A stretch of 9,120 bases of DNA from Actinomycetota bacterium (GTDB lineage Bacteria > Actinomycetota > UBA4738 > G016210805): NCBI GenBank assembly GCA_016210805.1, contig JACQTL010000320.1, positions 1-9,120 on the forward strand, read 5' to 3'. The stretch's first letter is position 1, and every line of letters starts with the position of its first letter. A model generated the notes under the pieces. The model searched no databases. It had not been told where the DNA came from and worked only from the letters and a program-made list of their open reading frames with translations. Below, piece by piece: positions 5,618 to 9,120 of the stretch. Both the position numbers and the translations under genes were made by a program.

Positions 5618-7117
5618 GTGAACGTCCGACGCTCCCTCGGCCTGGTCTGGCGATCGCTCCGCTCGATGCGGACGGCGCTCGCCCTCCTGCTGCTCCTCGG
5701 CCTGTTCTCCGTGGCGGGATCGCTCGTCCCGCAGGTCGGGGTGGCCGACGCCCGGATCGCCCAGATGTTCCGCGAGCACCCCCTCCGGGCGGAGATCTAC
5801 GAGAACTTCGGCCTGTTCGACGTCTTCGGATCCTGGTGGTTCACCCTGGTCTACGCCCTCCTCCTCCTGTCCCTGTTCGCGTGCCTCTTCCCCCGGACCC
5901 GGGGCCTGTACCGGAACCTCCGGGCCAGGCCCGAGCCGCTGCGGGAGCTAGACGGTCTCCGCCACCACGCCGTCCGGGACGTGGCCGGGGAGCCCGACCG
6001 CGTCCTGGCCGGGGCCCGGCGGGTCCTCCGCCGCCGGTGGTTCAGGGTCCGGGGCCCGGGGGACGACGGGGCGGCCACCCTGTCAGCCGAGAAGGGCCTG
6101 GCCCGGGAGGCCGGGAGCCTGCTGTTCCACTGGTCGTTCTTCCTGATCCTGGTGGGGATCGTGTGGGGGAAGGGGACGGGGTTCACCGGCCAGGCCGCGA
6201 TCGTGGAGGGGGAGACCTGGACGGAGGCCCACGTGAACTACGACGGCCTGATCAGGGAGGGGCGGTTCTTCGGCGAGGACCACAGCGGGATCCGGGTCCG
6301 GGTCCGCGACTTCACGGTGGTCTACCGGCCCGACACGACCCCGGCCCGGTTCACGACCGCCGCCCTTCTGTACGACGCCGGGGGGAGGTTCGTGGGGAGC
6401 GTCGACATCGAGGTGAACCGGCCGGCCTCGATCGGGGGGGTGAAGCTCTTCCAGTTCGGGTTCGGGTGGGCGCCGGTGGTGGAGGTCCGCAAGGACGGCG
6501 AGCTAATCGCGTCGGGACCGGTGGCCTTCCGGCAGTCCACGGCCCCGGGGACCGACCCCCGGACCCTCCCCTGGCAGGGCGTGGTGAAGCTCCCCTCGCT
6601 CCGCCCCCAGGTCGGCATCGAGCTCGACCTGTGGCCCGATCGCCGGGCCCTGGTGGCCTTCCTGACCACTGGCCAGAGGCTCCCCATGCTGGAGGATCAC
6701 GAGCCCGTCCTGTCGTTCACGGCGTTCCGGGGCGACCTCCGCCTGGACTCCCCCCAGCGGACCTCGGACCTCGACCACACCGAGCTCACGGAGTGGACCT
6801 CCGACGCGGTGGGTATCGGTGAGACGATCGACATCGGCGAGGGCATCACGGTGTCGTTCCCCGAGCTCCGCCAGTACACGGTCCTCCAGGTGACCAGGGA
6901 CCGGGGGCTCTGGATCATGCTCGTCGCCGCTATCCTCATCCTGGTGGGGCTGATGCCCGCCCTGTACGGCTCGCGCCGGAGGCTCTGGGTCAGGGCCGAG
7001 CGCGACGGGGCGGGGACCAGGCTCGAGGTCGGAGGGTTCGCCCTCCAGCGCAAGGCGCAGTTCGAGGAGGAGTTCTCCAGCCTGGTGGCGGAGCTCGAGA
7101 GGGTGGGCACGCGATGA
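5618..7117 (+). CDS. resB: ResB/Ccs1, System II cytochrome c heme-attachment protein
   Basis: ResB works with CcsB as the System II cytochrome c synthetase, which exports heme and attaches it to CXXCH motifs of apocytochromes outside the membrane. The 499-residue protein has the family's four-helix layout: helix 1 (about 18-37), helix 2 (about 72-92), helix 3 (about 165-184, with His171 in LLFHWSFFLILVG, a position typical of a heme ligand in this family), a long extracytoplasmic domain (about 190-428), and a final helix (about 430-450) followed by a basic cytoplasmic tail. The conserved opening WRSLRSMRTALALLLLLGLFSVAGSLVPQ is very characteristic. The start is the GTG at 5618; a purine run GGGGG at 5599-5603 is a weak ribosome site. 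The stop overlaps the ccsB start by four bases, which implies coupled translation of a one-to-one complex. Confidence 0.95.
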   Translation: MNVRRSLGLVWRSLRSMRTALALLLLLGLFSVAGSLVPQVGVADARIAQMFREHPLRAEIYENFGLFDVFGSWWFTLVYALLLLSLFACLFPRTRGLYRNLRARPEPLRELDGLRHHAVRDVAGEPDRVLAGARRVLRRRWFRVRGPGDDGAATLSAEKGLAREAGSLLFHWSFFLILVGIVWGKGTGFTGQAAIVEGETWTEAHVNYDGLIREGRFFGEDHSGIRVRVRDFTVVYRPDTTPARFTTAALLYDAGGRFVGSVDIEVNRPASIGGVKLFQFGFGWAPVVEVRKDGELIASGPVAFRQSTAPGTDPRTLPWQGVVKLPSLRPQVGIELDLWPDRRALVAFLTTGQRLPMLEDHEPVLSFTAFRGDLRLDSPQRTSDLDHTELTEWTSDAVGIGETIDIGEGITVSFPELRQYTVLQVTRDRGLWIMLVAAILILVGLMPALYGSRRRLWVRAERDGAGTRLEVGGFALQRKAQFEEEFSSLVAELERVGTR

Positions 7118-8070
7118 GCACGGAACAGCTGGCATCGATCTCCCGGGCCGCGTTCATCGTCGCCCTGCTCGGATACCTGGCCGGGATGCTCGCCTACTTC
7201 CACTTCATGGCCTTCCGCAGGGAGGGCGTGTGGCGGGTGGCGTCGGGGCTCGCCTGGGTCGGCCTGGCCGCCCACGTGGCCTCGGTCGTGGCTCGCGGGT
7301 TCGCGGCCCGGCGGGTGCCCTGGGGGAACATGTACGAGTTCTCCTCGCTGATCGCGCTCCTCGTCGTGGCGGGCTACCTCGTGATCGTCGAGGTCCGCCA
7401 CCGGGTCCGGACCCTGGGCGGCTTCGCCCTGGGGTTCGCCGCGCTGACCATGGCCGTGGCGGTGATGTTCCTGTACACGGGACCCGCCCCGCTGGTGCCG
7501 GCCCTGGACTCGTACTGGCTCAAGATCCACGTGGTCGCGGCGATCCTGGGCACGGCCCTCTTCGCGCTGGGCGGGGTGTTCTCGATCCTGTACCTGGTCC
7601 AGGACCGCCGGGAGCGACGGTGGGCGGCGAGCCAGGGGGACGCCGCGACGCCCGCGCCGATCATGGGCGGCGCGATCGACGCCGACGACCCGCCGGCCTA
7701 CGCCGGGGCGGCCGACGAGCCGGTCGCGCCCCGGGCCCGCCGCCGGGGCGTCCTGCCGTCCTCCGAGGTGCTCGACCGGCTGGCCTACCGCACGATCGCC
7801 TTCGCCTTCCCGGTGTGGACCTTCGCCGTGATCGCCGGAGCGATCTGGGCCGAGCAGGCCTGGGGCAGGTACTGGGGCTGGGACCCCAAGGAGGTGTGGG
7901 CCTTCATCACGTGGGTGGCCTTCGCCGGATACCTGCACGCCCGGGCCACCGCGGGCTGGCGGGGCCGGCGGGCCGCGTGGCTGGCCGTGGCGGGGTTCGG
8001 GACGATGCTGGTCTCCTACTACGTCGTGAACCTCTGGCTGGTCGGCCTGCACTCGTACGCCGGCGTCTGA
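7114..8070 (+). CDS. ccsB: CcsB/ResC (CcsA-type), System II heme-handling protein with WWD domain
   Basis: This is the partner of ResB: a polytopic membrane protein of 318 residues that binds heme and presents it for attachment to apocytochrome c. The WWD signature WGRYWGWDPKEVWAFITW lies at 250-267 on the extracytoplasmic face. Histidines 54, 139, 275 (GYLHAR) and 313 (VGLHSYAG) sit where the family has its two membrane and two external heme-ligand histidines. The early motif PWGNMYEF (69-76) is also typical. About eight helices are predicted. The loop at about 165-218 is a charged, Ala/Pro-rich stretch rich in arginine at its ends and should be cytoplasmic and disordered. The ATG at 7114 overlaps the resB stop (ATGA), and AGAGGG upstream can serve as ribosome site. 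The gene ends in a hairpin. Confidence 0.95.
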   Translation: MSTEQLASISRAAFIVALLGYLAGMLAYFHFMAFRREGVWRVASGLAWVGLAAHVASVVARGFAARRVPWGNMYEFSSLIALLVVAGYLVIVEVRHRVRTLGGFALGFAALTMAVAVMFLYTGPAPLVPALDSYWLKIHVVAAILGTALFALGGVFSILYLVQDRRERRWAASQGDAATPAPIMGGAIDADDPPAYAGAADEPVAPRARRRGVLPSSEVLDRLAYRTIAFAFPVWTFAVIAGAIWAEQAWGRYWGWDPKEVWAFITWVAFAGYLHARATAGWRGRRAAWLAVAGFGTMLVSYYVVNLWLVGLHSYAGV

Positions 8071-8079
8071 ACGCCGGCG
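8058..8079. terminator. Hairpin over the ccsB stop codon, possible bidirectional transcription end
   Basis: The arms CGCCGGCGT (8058-8066) and ACGCCGGCG (8071-8079) pair perfectly over nine base pairs around a CTGA loop that contains part of the ccsB stop codon. It lies between the convergent ccsB and kelch genes, where a terminator serving both strands would be expected. There is no T-run on either side, so it is not a canonical intrinsic terminator; in GC-rich genomes such stems without U-tracts often mark 3' ends. Confidence 0.55.
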
Positions 8080-8095
8080 CCCCGAGCGGCCCGGC

Positions 8096-9070
8096 TCAGC
8101 GCCCCACCGGAGCGAGGTCGATGGCCTCCACCACCCCGGACACGGAGAGCCCCGGCGTCGGTCCCCCGGCGATGACGTAGACGACGCTCCCCAGCGCGAC
8201 CACCCCGAGCCCGTGCCGGGGGGTGGGCATCGGTGGGAGGGCGATCCACCGCCCGGTCTCGACGTCGTACGCCTCCGCCTCGCCGAACGTGGTGGCGGCC
8301 TCGCCACCGGCGCTCACCACGAGTCCGTCGGCGGTGGCGGCCGCGGCGATCCCGCCGCGGGCCGTGGGCATGTCGGCCAGTACGCTCCACCGCCCCGCGT
8401 CGACGTCGAGGGCCTCCGCCGCGTCCAGGTTCGAGCCGATGCCGCCGGTTCGACCGCCCACCACGTACAGGAGACCGCCGAACCCGGCGACCCCCAGGTG
8501 CTCGCGGGAGGTGGGTGGCCCCTCCACGCTCGACCACCTCTCGGTCCTCGGGTCGAAGACGAACGTCGGGCCCGCCAGCCCCGTGGGTCCGACGCCTCCC
8601 GCGACGAGGAGGCGCCCGCCGGCCGCCCCGGCCCCGGCGGCGGCGCGAGGCTCCGGCATCGGCCCCACCTCCTCCCACCGGCCGCCCCGGAACGCGAAGG
8701 CCCGGTCGGTGGGGTTGGAGAGCCCCGGGCCCAGGTAGCCGCCCAGGACGTAGACCGTGCCGTCCAGGGCCGCGGCCATGGCGTGGTTCACGGCCACCGG
8801 GAGATCCGGGCCCCCGCTCCACGCCCCGGCCTCCGGGTCGAGGACCTCGACGGTGGACACGGTGTCCCCATCGTGGGTGAAGCCGCCGACGACCAGGATC
8901 CGGTCCCCGTCGGTCGCCGCGGCGACCTCCGTCCGGGGGGTGGGCATCGGCGGGAGCGACCGCCACCGCACCCCCTCGACCGTGGGTGCCGGGGAGGGCT
9001 CGGGGGAGGGGCCCGCACAGGCCACCGACAGCGCGAGCGAGGCCGCGGCGAGCGACGTGCGCCATCGCAT
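8096..9070 (-). CDS. Kelch-repeat lipoprotein (six-bladed beta-propeller)
   Basis: This 324-residue protein begins with a signal peptide (MRWRTSLAAASLALSVAC) in which Cys18 in the SVAC lipobox would be lipidated, followed by a Ser/Pro linker and then six kelch repeats filling the rest. Each repeat has the usual elements: a Pro-rich turn with Arg (PPMPTPR, PMPEPR, DMPTAR), a strand ending in a double glycine (VVGG, LGGY, VAGG, VVGG, SAGG, IAGG), and a blade-closing Trp (GAWSGG, GRWEEV, ERWSSV, GRWSVL, GRWIAL). That gives a complete propeller anchored outside the membrane, likely for binding proteins or carbohydrate. No catalytic motif (such as the galactose oxidase copper site) is visible, so I assign no function. 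The ATG at 9070 gives the signal peptide directly; a purine-rich run lies 14 nt or more upstream. It converges on ccsB with a 25-nt gap. Confidence 0.88.
   Translation of the reverse strand: MRWRTSLAAASLALSVACAGPSPEPSPAPTVEGVRWRSLPPMPTPRTEVAAATDGDRILVVGGFTHDGDTVSTVEVLDPEAGAWSGGPDLPVAVNHAMAAALDGTVYVLGGYLGPGLSNPTDRAFAFRGGRWEEVGPMPEPRAAAGAGAAGGRLLVAGGVGPTGLAGPTFVFDPRTERWSSVEGPPTSREHLGVAGFGGLLYVVGGRTGGIGSNLDAAEALDVDAGRWSVLADMPTARGGIAAAATADGLVVSAGGEAATTFGEAEAYDVETGRWIALPPMPTPRHGLGVVALGSVVYVIAGGPTPGLSVSGVVEAIDLAPVGR
8218..8239. repeat. Copy 1 of a direct repeat inside the kelch gene
   Basis: The 16 bases GGGGGGTGGGCATCGG at 8218-8233 recur exactly at 8935-8950, and the next bases are also nearly identical. 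They encode the PPMPTPR segment of the last and first kelch blades. This indicates recent duplication or gene conversion between blades. Confidence 0.7.
8935..8956. repeat. Copy 2 of a direct repeat inside the kelch gene
   Basis: This is the partner of the repeat at 8218-8239, in the first kelch blade. The encoded peptides are RWRSLPPMPTPR here and RWIALPPMPTPR in the last blade. Confidence 0.7.
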
Positions 9071-9120
9071 CGTGGTGCACGCTACCCCCCTCCGGGGGGA
9101 GCGGCGACCGGGGCCGCGGC

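Noticed and set aside
5607..5621. A four-codon reading frame (Met-Arg-Ile-Pro-stop) whose stop overlaps the resB GTG.
   Set aside because: It is very short, has no ribosome site of its own and no attenuator structure around it; chance is the simpler explanation.
8019..9080. A 353-residue frame overlapping the kelch gene on the same strand.
   Set aside because: It is Gly/Arg-rich without repeats or a signal peptide, while the other frame gives a lipoprotein with six kelch blades.
1..9120. tRNA, rRNA, CRISPR arrays, insertion sequences, attachment sites or origins.
   Set aside because: No cloverleaf, regularly spaced repeats, transposase or integrase reading frame, or terminal inverted repeats could be found by eye; nearly all sequence is covered by clear protein genes.

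Overview
This is a very GC-rich bacterial window with dense gene packing, several GTG starts, four-base ATGA overlaps and almost no non-coding DNA. The gene content is mainly electron transport and c-type cytochrome assembly. A b6-type quinol-oxidising cytochrome b, a System II cytochrome c maturation set (CcdA, ResB, CcsB) and a lipoprotein kelch protein together suggest an aerobic or facultative high-GC bacterium. A deep-branching actinobacterium or a relative is the best guess. No rRNA or taxon-specific marker is present, so the phylum is an inference.

Layout. (1) Positions 1-1306, minus strand, form a respiratory operon read right to left: a two-helix membrane protein, a protein with two [4Fe-4S] clusters, and the N-terminal part of a cytochrome b that runs off the left edge. 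(2) Positions 1307-1504 are a divergent control region. It has a TATAAT box for the minus-strand operon and an 18-bp inverted repeat that closely matches the operator of the NADH-sensing repressor Rex; it also matches a CRP/FNR-type site with one mismatch. (3) Positions 1505-2242, plus strand, encode CcdA. (4) Positions 2226-5477, minus strand, look like one operon: tyrosine phenol-lyase, then a MacB/FtsX-type ABC permease and its ATPase. The ATPase gene overlaps the end of ccdA tail to tail. (5) Positions 5618-8070, plus strand, are resB and ccsB, translationally coupled and ending in a strong hairpin over the ccsB stop codon. (6) Positions 8096-9070, minus strand, encode a six-blade kelch lipoprotein convergent with ccsB.

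How the genes fit together. CcdA passes reducing power across the membrane to keep apocytochrome c cysteines reduced, and ResB-CcsB export heme and attach it. Their natural clients are the c-type cytochromes that accept electrons from a cytochrome bc or b6f-type complex, part of which is encoded at the left edge. The tyrosine phenol-lyase/ABC transporter block splits ccdA from resB-ccsB and looks functionally unrelated.

The points most worth a second look are the Rex/CRP-like operator between the respiratory operon and ccdA, the cytochrome b6-type cysteine that could carry a covalent extra heme, and the pairing of that cytochrome b with a two-cluster ferredoxin and an unrecognised small membrane protein.
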